This document shows positions 33,410-43,095 of a DNA stretch of 64,000 nt, piece by piece. The notes beneath the pieces were generated by a model, which did no database searches, was not told the origin of the DNA, and saw nothing but the letters and a program-made list of their open reading frames with translations. Position 1 is the stretch's first letter. Every line of letters begins with the position of its first letter. Made by a program: the position numbers and the translations under genes. The DNA is from Cohnella sp. CFH 77786 (lineage in GTDB: Bacteria; Bacillota; Bacilli; Paenibacillales; Paenibacillaceae): contig NZ_WJIB01000008.1 of assembly GCF_019400745.1 (NCBI RefSeq), positions 271,454-335,453 on the forward strand, written 5' to 3'.

Positions 33410-34516
33410 ATGGACGTTTGGCCGATCGGAAACAAGGCGGTTTTGCTGGGCTTTATCGCCCTGTCCGCGCATTATCGCGGCTATCCGCACGACGCTTGGC
33501 TCATTCTGGCATTCTTGCTGTACCTGAGCCTGAATATCGCGATTCCGCTGTTCCGGAGGACGGGACCGCAGCTGGCGCTTGCCGCGTTGTCGGCCGTGCT
33601 CGCCATCGCCTGCGCTTGGCGGCTCGATCCGCTCTTCGTGCTCGTTCTGCCCGTCAATCTGTACGAGCTGGCCGCCGCCTCGAAGAGAAGCGGGTGGCAG
33701 GCCTTTCTGACCGTGCTGCTGCCCGTGCCGTTCCTGCCGCATCCGCTGATTGCCCTGTATTTGACCTGCGCTTGCCTCAGCTTCCTGCTGCTCGCCTGTG
33801 CCGGCCATTACGCGGGCAGACTGGCGGCTCTGGAAGCGGAGCGGGAGAAGAACCGGGTAGATTTGCAGAAGCTGGCCAAGACGCTGAGCGAGAACGACGA
33901 ATACATCCGCCAGTCCGAATACACGATCAAGCTGGAGGAACGGAACCGGCTGTCCCAGCAAATTCACGACGAGCTCGGCCACTCCATGGCCGGGGCGCTG
34001 ATCCAGATGGAAGCCTCGCGGCGGATGCTGGCATCGGACCGGGACAAGGCGGCCGAACTGCTGGGCAACGCGATTTCGATTTCCAAAGAGGGGCTGGAGC
34101 GCATCCGGCTGACGCTCAAGGACTTAAAGCCGAAAGCGGAAGAGATCGGCATCAACCGGCTGCGGCTGTTCGCGGACGAGCTGTCGGCGAAACGGAACAT
34201 CCCCGCGACGCTTAGCTACGAGGGGGACATCGACGTCATTACGCCGATCCAATGGAAGGTGATCCAGGAGAACGCGACCGAAGCCGTCACCAATACGCTC
34301 AAGTACGCGAAAGCGACGGCCATCCATATCGAAATCCGCGTGCTGAACAAATTCGTGAAAGCGGTCGTATCCGACAACGGGCAAGGCGCCGGCAAAATCG
34401 TGAAAGGTCTCGGCATCGTCGGCATGGAGGAGAGGGCGGCCTCCGCCGGCGGCATGGTCATCGTCGACGGATCCCGGGGCTTCAGCGTCACGACGCTCCT
34501 TCCCGTCGGGGAATGA
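33410..34516 (+). CDS. NarL-type sensor histidine kinase (HisKA_3)
   Basis: 368 residues. The first 130 residues form about four to five membrane helices with very short loops, an intramembrane-sensing layout. A cytoplasmic coiled coil (EAEREKNRVDLQKLAKTLS) precedes the HisKA_3 motif with phosphoacceptor His186 in QQIHDELGH. The HATPase region has ENATEAVTNTLKYAKA as N-box and SDNGQG, KGLGIVGMEERA as G-boxes. Such kinases (LiaS, DesK, YvfT) often sense membrane state or antimicrobial compounds, in line with the ABC exporter downstream. Confidence 0.93.
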   Translation: MDVWPIGNKAVLLGFIALSAHYRGYPHDAWLILAFLLYLSLNIAIPLFRRTGPQLALAALSAVLAIACAWRLDPLFVLVLPVNLYELAAASKRSGWQAFLTVLLPVPFLPHPLIALYLTCACLSFLLLACAGHYAGRLAALEAEREKNRVDLQKLAKTLSENDEYIRQSEYTIKLEERNRLSQQIHDELGHSMAGALIQMEASRRMLASDRDKAAELLGNAISISKEGLERIRLTLKDLKPKAEEIGINRLRLFADELSAKRNIPATLSYEGDIDVITPIQWKVIQENATEAVTNTLKYAKATAIHIEIRVLNKFVKAVVSDNGQGAGKIVKGLGIVGMEERAASAGGMVIVDGSRGFSVTTLLPVGE

Positions 34517-34565
34517 GTTTTCTCATGCCCCGCCGTCATGAAGATTCTCATGCGCCAAGGATGAA

Positions 34566-34604
34566 CTTATGCACTGACATAAGGGCGTCCTTTTTTATTA
34601 CAAT
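34566..34604 (+). promoter_or_regulatory. Candidate response-regulator dyad and promoter ahead of ABC exporter
   Basis: A dyad CTTATG-N6-CATAAG (34566-34583) overlaps a possible -35 region (CTGACA, 34574-34579), and TACAAT at 34599-34604 could be a -10 box with a long 19-bp spacer. NarL-type regulators bind such inverted repeats just upstream of the promoter of their ABC target. Confidence 0.45.
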
Positions 34605-34643
34605 GCCATCAGAACGAACCGATTCCATGGGAGTGAAGAACGG

Positions 34644-35579
34644 ATGAACGTACTCGAAATCCGCAATCTGACCAAAAAATTCGGCGATTTCGCCGCGGTC
34701 GACAATATGACGCTCAGCGTCCGCGAAGGAGAAATTTTCGGATTCCTGGGCGCCAACGGCGCGGGCAAAAGCACGACGATCAATATGATCGCCTCCCTGC
34801 TGCGGAGCACCAAAGGCGAAATCGATCTGCTCGGCCGCAGCATCTCCGCGAACGCAAGGTTCGCCAAGTCGAACATCGGCATCGTGCCCCAGGACATCGC
34901 CATTTACGAAGACATGACCGCTTACGAGAACGTCCGCTTTTTCGCGGGCCTGTACGGCCTCCGGGGAGAAACGCTGAAGGAGAGGACGGCGGAGGCTCTC
35001 GAGTTCGTCGGCCTGGGCGACAAGCACAAGAGCTACCCCAAGAACTTCTCGGGCGGCATGAAGCGGCGGCTCAACATCGCCTGCGCCATCGCCCACCGGC
35101 CGAAGCTGATCATCATGGACGAACCGACGGTCGGCATCGATCCGCAATCGCGCAACTATATTTTGAATTCCGTCAAGAAGCTGAACGAAATGGGCTCCAC
35201 GATCATCTACACGAGCCATTACATGGAAGAAGTCGAGGAAATCTGCACCCGCATCGCCATCGTCGACCACGGCAAAATCATCGCGGACGGGACGAAGGAG
35301 CAGCTGAAATCGATCATCACCGATACGAAGGAAATCTGGATCGGCGTGCGGTCGGCCGAACCGGTGCAGGTCGAGGCGCTTAAAGCGATTCCGGGCGTCC
35401 TATCGGTCCGCGTTGAGGAGCAGACGGTCATGGTAAGCTCCAAAGCCGAAGTCGGCAACCTGAACCGGATCATCCAACAATTGATCAAAGACCAGGCGGA
35501 AATCCGCTCCGTGGAAGAACAGGCGCCGAACCTGGAAGCCGTGTTCCTGACGCTGACCGGCCGGAATTTGCGGGACTAA
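34644..35579 (+). CDS. ABC transporter ATP-binding protein (ABC-2 exporter)
   Basis: 311 residues. Walker A is GANGAGKST, the Q-loop is in [13 protein letters not shown], the signature is [12 protein letters not shown], Walker B is [12 protein letters not shown] and the switch is YTSHYMEE. The C-terminal extension of about 90 residues is typical of DrrA/NatA/YvfR-type drug or bacteriocin exporters. Two permease genes follow at 15 and 1 bp, so the functional unit is ATPase plus a permease heterodimer. Confidence 0.94.
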   Translation: MNVLEIRNLTKKFGDFAAVDNMTLSVREGEIFGFLGANGAGKSTTINMIASLLRSTKGEIDLLGRSISANARFAKSNIGIVPQDIAIYEDMTAYENVRFFAGLYGLRGETLKERTAEALEFVGLGDKHKSYPKNFSGGMKRRLNIACAIAHRPKLIIMDEPTVGIDPQSRNYILNSVKKLNEMGSTIIYTSHYMEEVEEICTRIAIVDHGKIIADGTKEQLKSIITDTKEIWIGVRSAEPVQVEALKAIPGVLSVRVEEQTVMVSSKAEVGNLNRIIQQLIKDQAEIRSVEEQAPNLEAVFLTLTGRNLRD

Positions 35580-35594
35580 GGAGGGGGAAGTACG

Positions 35595-36719
35595 TTGAAC
35601 GTTCTGAATATCGCGTGGAAAGAAATCAAGACGGGCTTGCGGGACACGAAAACGTTCCTGCTCATGCTCGCTTTCCCGATCGTCCTGATCCTCATTCTCG
35701 GCACGGCGCTGTCGGGCGCTTTCTCGACCTCGGTCAAGGTGGGCGACATGAAGTTGCTGTACCGCAGCGAAGTCACGAGTCCGCAGCTCGCGGAATATTG
35801 GAACGGTTTTCTGAAAGCGGCGGAAAGCCAGGGCATCCGGGCGGTTGCGGCCGAAGCCGGCGCGGACGGCCGCAAAGCCGTGCGGGATAACCGGTACACC
35901 GCGTACGCCGAGCTGGGCGATAACGGCATCCGGTTTTACGGCAGCAGCAAGGTCTCCATCGAGACCAACATCCTTCAAGGGATGCTCACCGTGTTCGCCG
36001 ACCGCTATAACTTGGTTGCGGCGGCCGTGAAGGAAAATCCGGCGGCCGTACCCGGCATCGTCGCCGCCTGGACGGACGCCGGCGATTATGTCCGTGAGGC
36101 TTCGGTCGATCCCAAGCGCCAACCGGGCTCCATCGATTATTACGCGATGGCCATGACGACGATGTTTGCCCTGTATGCCGCTTTTTCCGCCACTTACTTG
36201 ATCCAAGGCGAGCATGCCAGGAAAACGGCGATCCGCTTGTCGGCCGCGCCGGTCAGCCGGGCGGAAGTGTTCGCGGGCAAGATCGTCGGATGCACGTTCT
36301 ACAACTTTCTGATCCTGCTGGCGGTCGTCCTGTTCAGCAAGCTCGCATTCGACGCCGATTGGGGCAGCCGCTTCGGCATCGTGCTGGCCGTCCTCGCGAC
36401 CGAAGTGCTGCTCGCGATCTCCCTGGGCCTCGCCCTCGGTTACCTGCTCAAAGGAGAAGGATCGCGGTCGGTTCTCATGATCTTCCTGCAAATCGCTTCT
36501 TTCGCCGGAGGCGCCTACTTCCCGTTCGGCGAAACGGAAGGCGTCATCCATCTTCTGTTGAACCTCAATCCGCTGATGTGGGCCAACACGGCCCTGATGA
36601 AAGTCATCTACGAGAACGACGCGTTGGCAGCCCTGCCGGCGATCGGATTGAACGCGGCCGTCGCCGCCGCCTTCCTGATCCTGGCCGTGATCGCCATGCG
36701 CAAGAGGGAGGCGCTGTAA
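35595..36719 (+). CDS. ABC-2 type permease
   Basis: 374 residues with an N-terminal membrane helix (TFLLMLAFPIVLILILGTAL), a long extracytoplasmic domain (about residues 40-190) and five C-terminal helices, the ABC2_membrane_3 layout. The TTG start follows AAGGAGGGGG at 7 nt. It partners the next permease, which starts 1 bp after its stop. Confidence 0.9.
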   Translation: MNVLNIAWKEIKTGLRDTKTFLLMLAFPIVLILILGTALSGAFSTSVKVGDMKLLYRSEVTSPQLAEYWNGFLKAAESQGIRAVAAEAGADGRKAVRDNRYTAYAELGDNGIRFYGSSKVSIETNILQGMLTVFADRYNLVAAAVKENPAAVPGIVAAWTDAGDYVREASVDPKRQPGSIDYYAMAMTTMFALYAAFSATYLIQGEHARKTAIRLSAAPVSRAEVFAGKIVGCTFYNFLILLAVVLFSKLAFDADWGSRFGIVLAVLATEVLLAISLGLALGYLLKGEGSRSVLMIFLQIASFAGGAYFPFGETEGVIHLLLNLNPLMWANTALMKVIYENDALAALPAIGLNAAVAAAFLILAVIAMRKREAL

Positions 36720-36720
36720 C

Positions 36721-37866
36721 ATGAAAGACCTGTTGTGGCTCATGAGAAAGATGTCGGTCAGCATGCTCCGCAAGAAAGCCGGGCTCCTGTTCCTCGTGCT
36801 TCCGATCGCCGGCGTGCTGCTGTCCATGCTCATCTACGGTTCTTCGAACGGAATGGACCTGCGCGTCGGCATCGTCAACCGGGACGGCGATGAAGCGGTC
36901 ACCCGGGATGCTGTCGCGTTCGTCGAAGGGCTGGACCGGGTGAAAGTCGTCATGACGGACGAAGAAACTTTGAAAAAAGACATCTCGGAGGGCAAGCTGG
37001 ACAGCGGGATCGTCTTCGGGCAAGGTTTCGCCGCCTCCGTGCGGGAAGGAAAACCGGAACGCCTCGACATCCTCTCCGTCAAGGGTGCCCAGGTGACGGC
37101 GTATGTCCGGGCGATGCTGAACAGCTTCGTCGGCAACGCCGCATCGATCGGTTCCGCAACGGACGGCGACGCGGCCGCTTTCGACCGGATCTATGCGGCT
37201 TACCGCGAGGGAGGCTTCCGGATGAAGACGGAGACGCTGGAGGACACGTCCAACCGCAAAGACGTAACCACCCAGTCGATGGGTTACCTGATCGCGTTCA
37301 TGATGTTCTCCGCCGTCAACATGTCGGAGCTGATCCTGAAGGAGAAGGAGAACCGTACGTTCCTGCGCCTGCTGTCTTCGCCCGTCAGGGCCAGGACTTA
37401 CGTGCTTGCCAACGTCACCTTGAACTTTATCATCCTGACGGTGCAGATCGTCGTGACCCTGATCTTCATGAAAACGATCCTCGGCATCGATTCCGGCATT
37501 CCCTACGGCTCCATGATCGCGTCGCTTCTGCTGTTCGCGCTGGCCTCCATCGGCCTCTCGCTCCTCATCGTCGCCTTCGCGAAGAGCAGCCCGATGGCGA
37601 ACGCGCTGCAGAATCTGATCATTACGCCCACTTGCCTGCTCGCGGGATGTTATTTCCCCGCCGCCTTCATGCCGGATTCGGTCCGCAAGGTGGCGAACTT
37701 CATCCCGCAGCATTGGCTGCTGGATACGATCGACAAGCTTCAGAACGGCAGCTCCTTCGGAAGCCTGTATCTGAACCTCGGCATCCTGCTCGCCTTCACG
37801 GCCGCCTTCACGTTGATCGCCGTTTACCGGTTCGGCCGCAACAACGATACGAGAATGTTCGTGTGA
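36721..37866 (+). CDS. ABC-2 type permease (second subunit)
   Basis: 381 residues with the same layout as its neighbour: one N-terminal helix (AGLLFLVLPIAGVLLSMLIYG), an extracellular domain to about residue 185 and five C-terminal helices ending before FGRNNDTRMFV. The pair with different sequences suggests a heterodimeric channel. The substrate is unknown; the adjacent two-component system suggests lipid-active compounds or an antimicrobial peptide, which is inference. Confidence 0.9.
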   Translation: MKDLLWLMRKMSVSMLRKKAGLLFLVLPIAGVLLSMLIYGSSNGMDLRVGIVNRDGDEAVTRDAVAFVEGLDRVKVVMTDEETLKKDISEGKLDSGIVFGQGFAASVREGKPERLDILSVKGAQVTAYVRAMLNSFVGNAASIGSATDGDAAAFDRIYAAYREGGFRMKTETLEDTSNRKDVTTQSMGYLIAFMMFSAVNMSELILKEKENRTFLRLLSSPVRARTYVLANVTLNFIILTVQIVVTLIFMKTILGIDSGIPYGSMIASLLLFALASIGLSLLIVAFAKSSPMANALQNLIITPTCLLAGCYFPAAFMPDSVRKVANFIPQHWLLDTIDKLQNGSSFGSLYLNLGILLAFTAAFTLIAVYRFGRNNDTRMFV

Positions 37867-37883
37867 TCCATCGCCGATGAGGC

Positions 37884-37925
37884 GGGGCTGCTCCGAAAGC
37901 CAGGACTTGGCTCGGGAGCGGCCCC
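37884..37925 (+). terminator. Hairpin after ABC exporter operon
   Basis: GGGGCTGCTCC pairs with GGAGCGGCCCC (one mismatch), with an inner AGCC/GGCT pair; CTGTTCGTGTTTC follows. It lies between the convergent permease and AraC genes. Confidence 0.7.
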
Positions 37926-37942
37926 CTGTTCGTGTTTCGCAC

Positions 37943-38758
37943 CTAGAGCCGGCTCGCCTTCGCGTACTTCTCCGGGGATTTGCCGATCATCGCTTTGAAA
38001 TCCTTGATGAAATGGGCTTGATCGTAGCCTAATTCGTGCGAGAGCTGCGACCAGTTGGGTACGTCTCCTTTTTGGATCCTGTGGGCCGCTTCCTGCAAGC
38101 GGAAGCGCTGGATCACCCACTTCGGGCTTGCGCCGACATATCGGCTGAACAAACGCTGCAAGGCTCTCGCGTTCATGCCGAATCGATCGGCCAGGTCTTC
38201 CACTTTCGCGATGTCCCGATCGGACATGACGGCTTCAACGAACTGAGCCGCGATTTCCGCATTCGGGTCTTGGAGGGGGGCGCGTTCACGAAGAAAATCT
38301 TCGACGCCCGCTATCATGCCACCCCCGTTCTCTTCCGCGAAAACCCGTTCCTCCGCCGGTCCGATGTCGACGCCGAGCAGTTCTCCGGCACCGACGCTGA
38401 GCCCCGCGAGCCGCGAAACGGGCCGCTTCCAGAATGGATGGAAGCCGCCTGGTTTGAATTTGATGCCGAAAACGAGACCCTTATCCTTCAATTCGCGCGT
38501 ATAGGTGCGTTTAGGGACACCGTAGACAAGCGTATGGATTCCCGAGCTGTCTTTCTCGAAAACCAGGTGCACGTTCGGATAGGACAGCACGGTCTGGCGG
38601 TAAGGGGCTTGTCCCGTCAAATCCCATCTCACCGACCGGTAAAACTCCACGAATGCCGCGAGATCCTCGGAAGGCTCGAACCGCTCCAGGAAGAAGCTCC
38701 GCCTGCCGGCTTCCGCACTCAGAATCCCCTTATCGGATGACTGCTCGGATGGTTTCAT
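37943..38758 (-). CDS. AraC family transcriptional regulator
   Basis: 271 residues. The N-terminal DUF6597-like effector region contains YRSVRWDLTG and FGIKFKPGGFHPFWKRP. The C-terminal double helix-turn-helix contains VEDLADRFGMNARALQRLFSRYVGASPKWVIQRFRLQEAAHRI and LGYDQAHFIKDFKAMIGKSPEKYAK, both AraC helices intact. It is divergent from the SRPBCC gene, its possible target. Confidence 0.9.
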   Translation of the reverse strand: MKPSEQSSDKGILSAEAGRRSFFLERFEPSEDLAAFVEFYRSVRWDLTGQAPYRQTVLSYPNVHLVFEKDSSGIHTLVYGVPKRTYTRELKDKGLVFGIKFKPGGFHPFWKRPVSRLAGLSVGAGELLGVDIGPAEERVFAEENGGGMIAGVEDFLRERAPLQDPNAEIAAQFVEAVMSDRDIAKVEDLADRFGMNARALQRLFSRYVGASPKWVIQRFRLQEAAHRIQKGDVPNWSQLSHELGYDQAHFIKDFKAMIGKSPEKYAKASRL

Positions 38759-38882
38759 GCCGCTCCTCCGTTCGGGTCAAGTCTCGTTGTCGCGTTTTTA
38801 CAATATCGATAACCAAGTCTATTATACGATGGGTGTAAGCGGATTGGACATCCGAAACCCTATGCGAGCGGAGGACTTGCCC

Positions 38883-39335
38883 ATGGAAGATCTCAAGTAC
38901 GAAATTTACGTCGGCGCAACGCCGGAGCATATCTGGAACATTCTCGTTTCCCCGGAAGGAACGAAAGCGATCTTCTTCGGTTCCGTGCTGCAGTCGACGT
39001 TCGAAGCCGGCGCGCCGTACGCCTATGTCGGCCTGGGAAACGACGGGAATGAGACCATGCACGTCTACGGTACGATCTTGGAATTCGAGCCTTGCAAAAT
39101 CATGAGTTACACGGAACACGCCGGTCCGTCCTACCGCGAGAACCACGCCGAGCTGGAAACACGAATCACGATGACGTTCGAAACGGTCGGAGGCTGCACG
39201 AAGCTGACGCTGGTCAATGATCGCTGGCCGGACAACCACCCTTCCTACGAGAACACCAAAACCAGCTGGCCGATGATCCTCAGCAACATCAAGACTTACG
39301 CTGAAACGGGACGAACGCTCGATTTCGGCTGGTAA
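38883..39335 (+). CDS. SRPBCC (AHSA1/START-like) domain protein
   Basis: 150 residues. It starts MEDLKYEIYVGATPEHIWNI, the usual N-terminal strand and first helix, and shows SPEGTKAIFFGSVLQSTFEAGAPY and the C-terminal helix WPMILSNIKTYAETG. The internal ATG at 38883 was chosen because GGAGG lies 9 nt upstream. SRPBCC domains form hydrophobic ligand pockets; the ligand is unknown. It is divergent from an AraC regulator. Confidence 0.85.
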   Translation: MEDLKYEIYVGATPEHIWNILVSPEGTKAIFFGSVLQSTFEAGAPYAYVGLGNDGNETMHVYGTILEFEPCKIMSYTEHAGPSYRENHAELETRITMTFETVGGCTKLTLVNDRWPDNHPSYENTKTSWPMILSNIKTYAETGRTLDFGW

Positions 39336-39487
39336 GCCTGCCTCTTGCTTCGAATCCCGCGCTAAACGCGATCTACTTGAGCCGCCGCCCTCCATGGGCG
39401 GCTTGTTCGCGTCTGCGCGGATCCGGGATTTATGGTATGATAGCGAAACGATAATATCGGATTCGAACGAAAAGCGGGTTGAGAATC

Positions 39488-41419
39488 GTGCATTTACTAT
39501 CGGCGGAGCAACTGACCAAAAGCTACGGAGATAAAACGCTGTTCGAAAACGTGACGTTCGGCGTGGAGGACGGCGACAAAATCGGCATCATCGGCGTGAA
39601 CGGCACGGGCAAATCGACGCTGCTCAAGGTCATCGCGGGCCGGGAGACGGCGGATTCCGGCAAGGTAACGGCGGGAAGCCGCGTGCGGATCGCGATGCTG
39701 GCGCAGGACCCGGCATTCCGTCCCGGCGAAACGGCGCTGGAGCATGTGCTGGGCGGGGATTCGCCGGATCTGCGCGCCGCTCGCGATTACGCCGCAGCGC
39801 TTGCGGCGCTGGGGCGGAGCCCCGGCGATGCCGATCTGCAGCGGCGGCTGGCGGCCGCGAGCCAGCGCATGGAAGAGCTGGGCGCGTGGCAGCTCGAGAG
39901 CGACGCGAAGACGGCTCTGTCGAAGCTCGGCATCCGAGACTTCGAAGCCGCGATTGATACGCTCTCCGGCGGGCAGCGCAAACGGGTGGCGATGGCCGCC
40001 GCGCTGCTGCAGCCGTCCGATGTGCTGATCCTCGACGAGCCCACCAACCATATCGATAACGAATCGGTCGCCTGGCTCGAAGGGATGCTGCAGAAACGCA
40101 AGGGCGCTCTGATCATGATCACGCACGACCGGTATTTCCTCGACCGGGTGAGCAACCGGATCCTCGAGCTGGACCGCGGCCGCGCCTATTTCTATGAAGC
40201 GAATTACACCCGCTTCCTGGAGCTCAAGCTCGAACGCGAAGAGCGGGAAGCGGCGTCGGAAGCCAAGCGGCAAAACCTGCTGCGGAACGAACTGGCCTGG
40301 ATCCGCCGTGGCGCCCAAGCCCGCTCGACGAAGCAGAAGGCCCGCATCGAGCGGTTCGAAGCGCTGCGCGACCAAGCGCCCAAAGCCGCTGCGGGCAAGC
40401 TGGACGTCTCCGTCGCTTCAGCCCGGCTGGGCAAGAAAATCGTGGAGCTCGAAGCGGTAGGCAAACGGTTCGGGGACCGGACGGTCATCCGGGACTTCAG
40501 CTACATCGCGGTGCCGGAAGACCGCGTGGGCATCGTCGGCCCGAACGGCAGCGGCAAATCGACGCTCCTCAAGCTCATCGCGGGCCGGCTGCAGCCGGAT
40601 GAAGGAACCGTCACGCTTGGACCGACCGTGAAGCTGGGCTGGTTCTCGCAGGAATTCCAGGAGATGGACGAATCGCTTCGCGTGATCGAATATATCCGTG
40701 AAGGAGCGGAGCAGGTCCGGACGGACGACGGAAGCGTCTTGTCGGCGGGCCAAATGCTGGAGCGTTTCCTGTTTCCGCCTGAAGCGCAGTGGACGGCGAT
40801 CGGCAAGCTCTCGGGCGGCGAGAAACGGCGGCTGCAGCTTCTGCGCGTGCTCATGGAAGCGCCGAACGTGCTGCTGCTGGACGAGCCGACGAACGATCTG
40901 GACATCGCGACGCTTACCGTGCTGGAAGACTACTTGGATTCCTTCCCCGGCGTCGTGTTCGCGGTGTCCCACGACCGTTATTTCCTCGACCGCGTCGCCG
41001 AGCGGATATTCGCATTCGAGGGCGACGGCCGGATTGCGCTGCATACCGGCGGCTATTCGGATTACGAGGCGCACCGGGAGCGACGGGAAGCTTCGCAATC
41101 GGAAGCTGCCGCTGCCCCTTCCGCCGCCGAATCGCCGTCCCCGGCGGACGCGGCCTCCGGCGAAAGCAAGCAACGGCCGCTTCGGATGTCTTACAGGGAT
41201 CAGAAGGATTTCGAGCAGATCGACGGCTGGATCGCGGAATGCGAAGGGCAGCTGGCCGCCGTCGCCACGGAGATGGAGAGCGCCGGCAGCGACTCCGTGC
41301 GGCTGCAGGAATTGCTCCAGCGCCAGAGCGGGCTCGAGGAGAAGCTGAACGGGCTGCTCGAGCGCTGGACCGAGCTGAACGAGTTGGCGGAGCGGATCGA
41401 AGCGCAGAAGAAAGGGTAA
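39488..41419 (+). CDS. ABC-F family ATPase (Uup/YfmR type)
   Basis: About 643 residues with two ABC domains and no membrane segments. Walker A motifs are GVNGTGKST and GPNGSGKST, signatures LSGGQRKRVAM and LSGGEKRRLQL, Walker B LILDEPTNHID and LLLDEPTNDLD. The linker between domains (about 230-310) is basic and helical, and a C-terminal coiled coil (about 560-640) follows an Ala/Ser/Pro-rich stretch, as in Uup. ABC-F proteins act on ribosomes to relieve stalling; some give antibiotic resistance. GTG 39488 gives the usual start MHLLSAEQLTKSYG; TTG 39479 is the alternative. Confidence 0.92.
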   Translation: MHLLSAEQLTKSYGDKTLFENVTFGVEDGDKIGIIGVNGTGKSTLLKVIAGRETADSGKVTAGSRVRIAMLAQDPAFRPGETALEHVLGGDSPDLRAARDYAAALAALGRSPGDADLQRRLAAASQRMEELGAWQLESDAKTALSKLGIRDFEAAIDTLSGGQRKRVAMAAALLQPSDVLILDEPTNHIDNESVAWLEGMLQKRKGALIMITHDRYFLDRVSNRILELDRGRAYFYEANYTRFLELKLEREEREAASEAKRQNLLRNELAWIRRGAQARSTKQKARIERFEALRDQAPKAAAGKLDVSVASARLGKKIVELEAVGKRFGDRTVIRDFSYIAVPEDRVGIVGPNGSGKSTLLKLIAGRLQPDEGTVTLGPTVKLGWFSQEFQEMDESLRVIEYIREGAEQVRTDDGSVLSAGQMLERFLFPPEAQWTAIGKLSGGEKRRLQLLRVLMEAPNVLLLDEPTNDLDIATLTVLEDYLDSFPGVVFAVSHDRYFLDRVAERIFAFEGDGRIALHTGGYSDYEAHRERREASQSEAAAAPSAAESPSPADAASGESKQRPLRMSYRDQKDFEQIDGWIAECEGQLAAVATEMESAGSDSVRLQELLQRQSGLEEKLNGLLERWTELNELAERIEAQKKG

Positions 41420-41446
41420 ATCGGCGGAGCGCTCTTGGCTGGTGAA

Positions 41447-41708
41447 TTACGGAATACGACCTTCGCTTAATAGACTGATCGCTTTTTCGATACGCCGATT
41501 CCGGGTCTTCGTGCATCCGCAGCCTGCTCTAACGAAGCGGCGAAGTCGGAAGGATTTTCAATCGCGCGGGGCTCCAGATCGAGAACCACCTTTACATCCA
41601 CAAGATCTCCTTCGAAAACACCGGCTCCTTTTCTATGTTCCGCGTTTATGGGGAGCAAGAACTGGCCGCCCATCGTCGCGAAAGACCGATAACCGTTTCA
41701 AATTTCAT
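41447..41708 (-). pseudogene. Decayed YdeI/DUF1905-type gene with internal deletions
   Basis: Fragments of one gene occur in order on the minus strand. An N-terminus MKFETVIGLS follows a good AAGGAGCTG site; then, in another frame, the DUF1905 C-terminal part MGGQFLLPINAEHRKGAGV and DFAASLEQAADAR; then KTRNRRIEKAISLLSEGRIP in a third frame, which matches the conserved end of YdeI/OmpD-associated family proteins. The usual roughly 150-residue product has lost about 35 residues after the start and about 25 before the tail, with frameshifts at both joints. Confidence 0.85.
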
Positions 41709-41762
41709 CGGGATCAGCTCCTTAATGTGTGTTCCGTCAATCGGTGCCGGTCGCCTGCCGCA

Positions 41763-42560
41763 TTATTCCTTGAAGAAGTTCATCAGTACAGGAGCTAGCG
41801 CTGCCGGTTTTACGATATGGGTTTGGCCTTCCAACGTTTGATATGCAGCGTTTGGCAAAATGTTTGCAAGAGACTTGGCTGCGTTCCGCACCCACAACGG
41901 ACTTTTTCCGCCATCGAGGATAAGAGCAGGCATGGTAACGGAAGACCAACGATCGGCAGGCAACGGGTTGCCTTTCTGCAGGTCAACCATAAAGGTCGTA
42001 TCCTGGATCAAAGTATGCGCGATCGATTTCATTTTCGACCAACCCGGCATAAGCGGCATCATGGCGACCAGAATAGCGGGCAGACCCACTCCCGTTTTCA
42101 TAAAGTGTTTAAGGGCAGCTCCACGTTGACCGGAATCCACCAGTTCGGCAAGCTTCGCCAAATAATCCGGAGGCAGCGGTGCACGGCTGTTATCCACGAT
42201 GAACGGAACTTCGTATATCGCCAGCTTTCTGATTGCCGGAAGTCGGCTTGCAGCCTCCAGCGCGAGAGCGCCGCCGGACGAAATGCCGTATACAAAAGCG
42301 GATTCGCCTGTATGTTGAATTAAGGCCTCTATGTCATCAATCTCGCGTGAAAGGTCATAGGGCCGTGTATCACCGCTTTCCCCCCGGCCGCGGCGATCAT
42401 AAGTAATCACGGTATGCTTTTCAGCCAAAAGCGGAGCCAGTGTCACATTCGGTCCAAATGCCCGATTCCCGCCTGCACCGTCCACTAGGATTACGATGGG
42501 GCCATTTCCTTTTTTATCGAATACAATCGGTGTACCGTCTTTGGATATCACTTTGTTCAT
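41763..42560 (-). CDS. Alpha/beta hydrolase
   Basis: 265 residues. The nucleophile elbow here reads YGISSGGA (Ser in G-x-S-x-G form GISSG), the oxyanion-hole segment is VDGAGGNRAFG, and a late Asp (LILDGGKSP) and His (GQTHIV) complete the triad. TYDRRGRGESGDT is the classical loop after the third strand. The substrate is unknown. It is the last gene of an ArsR-SRPBCC-hydrolase operon. Confidence 0.9.
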   Translation of the reverse strand: MNKVISKDGTPIVFDKKGNGPIVILVDGAGGNRAFGPNVTLAPLLAEKHTVITYDRRGRGESGDTRPYDLSREIDDIEALIQHTGESAFVYGISSGGALALEAASRLPAIRKLAIYEVPFIVDNSRAPLPPDYLAKLAELVDSGQRGAALKHFMKTGVGLPAILVAMMPLMPGWSKMKSIAHTLIQDTTFMVDLQKGNPLPADRWSSVTMPALILDGGKSPLWVRNAAKSLANILPNAAYQTLEGQTHIVKPAALAPVLMNFFKE

Positions 42561-42609
42561 ATTGGCCTCCGAATGATCGGTTTCTTAGCATGGTTTCCGC
42601 CATTCTTCG

Positions 42610-43095
42610 TCACCCCCCTGACGAAGAAAGCTTTCTCATTTCTTTCTCCATACGGGTTAAGCTCTGATCCCAACCGGGCTCCATCCCGTTCAGCGCTTCC
42701 AGGAAGGCGGGACCGCACTTGGTGACCTTCACATGCAGCACGAGTTTCGTCCGATTGCGATGCTCAATAAATTCGACCGTCTTCCTCTCTTCGACCTGTG
42801 CGATCCCTTCCTCATTGAAAAAAACACCGGTTGTAAACACCAATCGTTCCGGTTCCACGACTTCATGATACTTTCCTCTGACCGGCATAACGATACCGTC
42901 GGGGCCCTGCATGTGGATGAGGATGTTGCCGCCCGGACGAACGTCCAACTCGCAAACCGGGGTGATAAAATCATCGGGCCCCCACCAACGCGCCAGCAAT
43001 TCTGGATTTGTCCAAGCCTGAAACACCAACTCGCGAGGCTCGTCGTAAATGCGTATAATGGTCACTTCCTGTACCGAATCATCCTTTACGCTCAT
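42610..43095 (-). CDS. SRPBCC/AHSA1 domain protein paired with ArsR regulator
   Basis: 161 residues. The AHSA1 signature is EVTIIRIYDEPRELVFQAWTNPELLARWWGP, followed by ELDVRPGGNI and a C-terminal helix GWDQSLTRMEKEM. Its ATG overlaps the stop of the ArsR-type gene (ATGA at 43092-43095). ArsR-SRPBCC pairs are very common in Firmicutes; the SRPBCC partner probably binds a small hydrophobic ligand. Confidence 0.9.
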   Translation of the reverse strand: MSVKDDSVQEVTIIRIYDEPRELVFQAWTNPELLARWWGPDDFITPVCELDVRPGGNILIHMQGPDGIVMPVRGKYHEVVEPERLVFTTGVFFNEEGIAQVEERKTVEFIEHRNRTKLVLHVKVTKCGPAFLEALNGMEPGWDQSLTRMEKEMRKLSSSGG

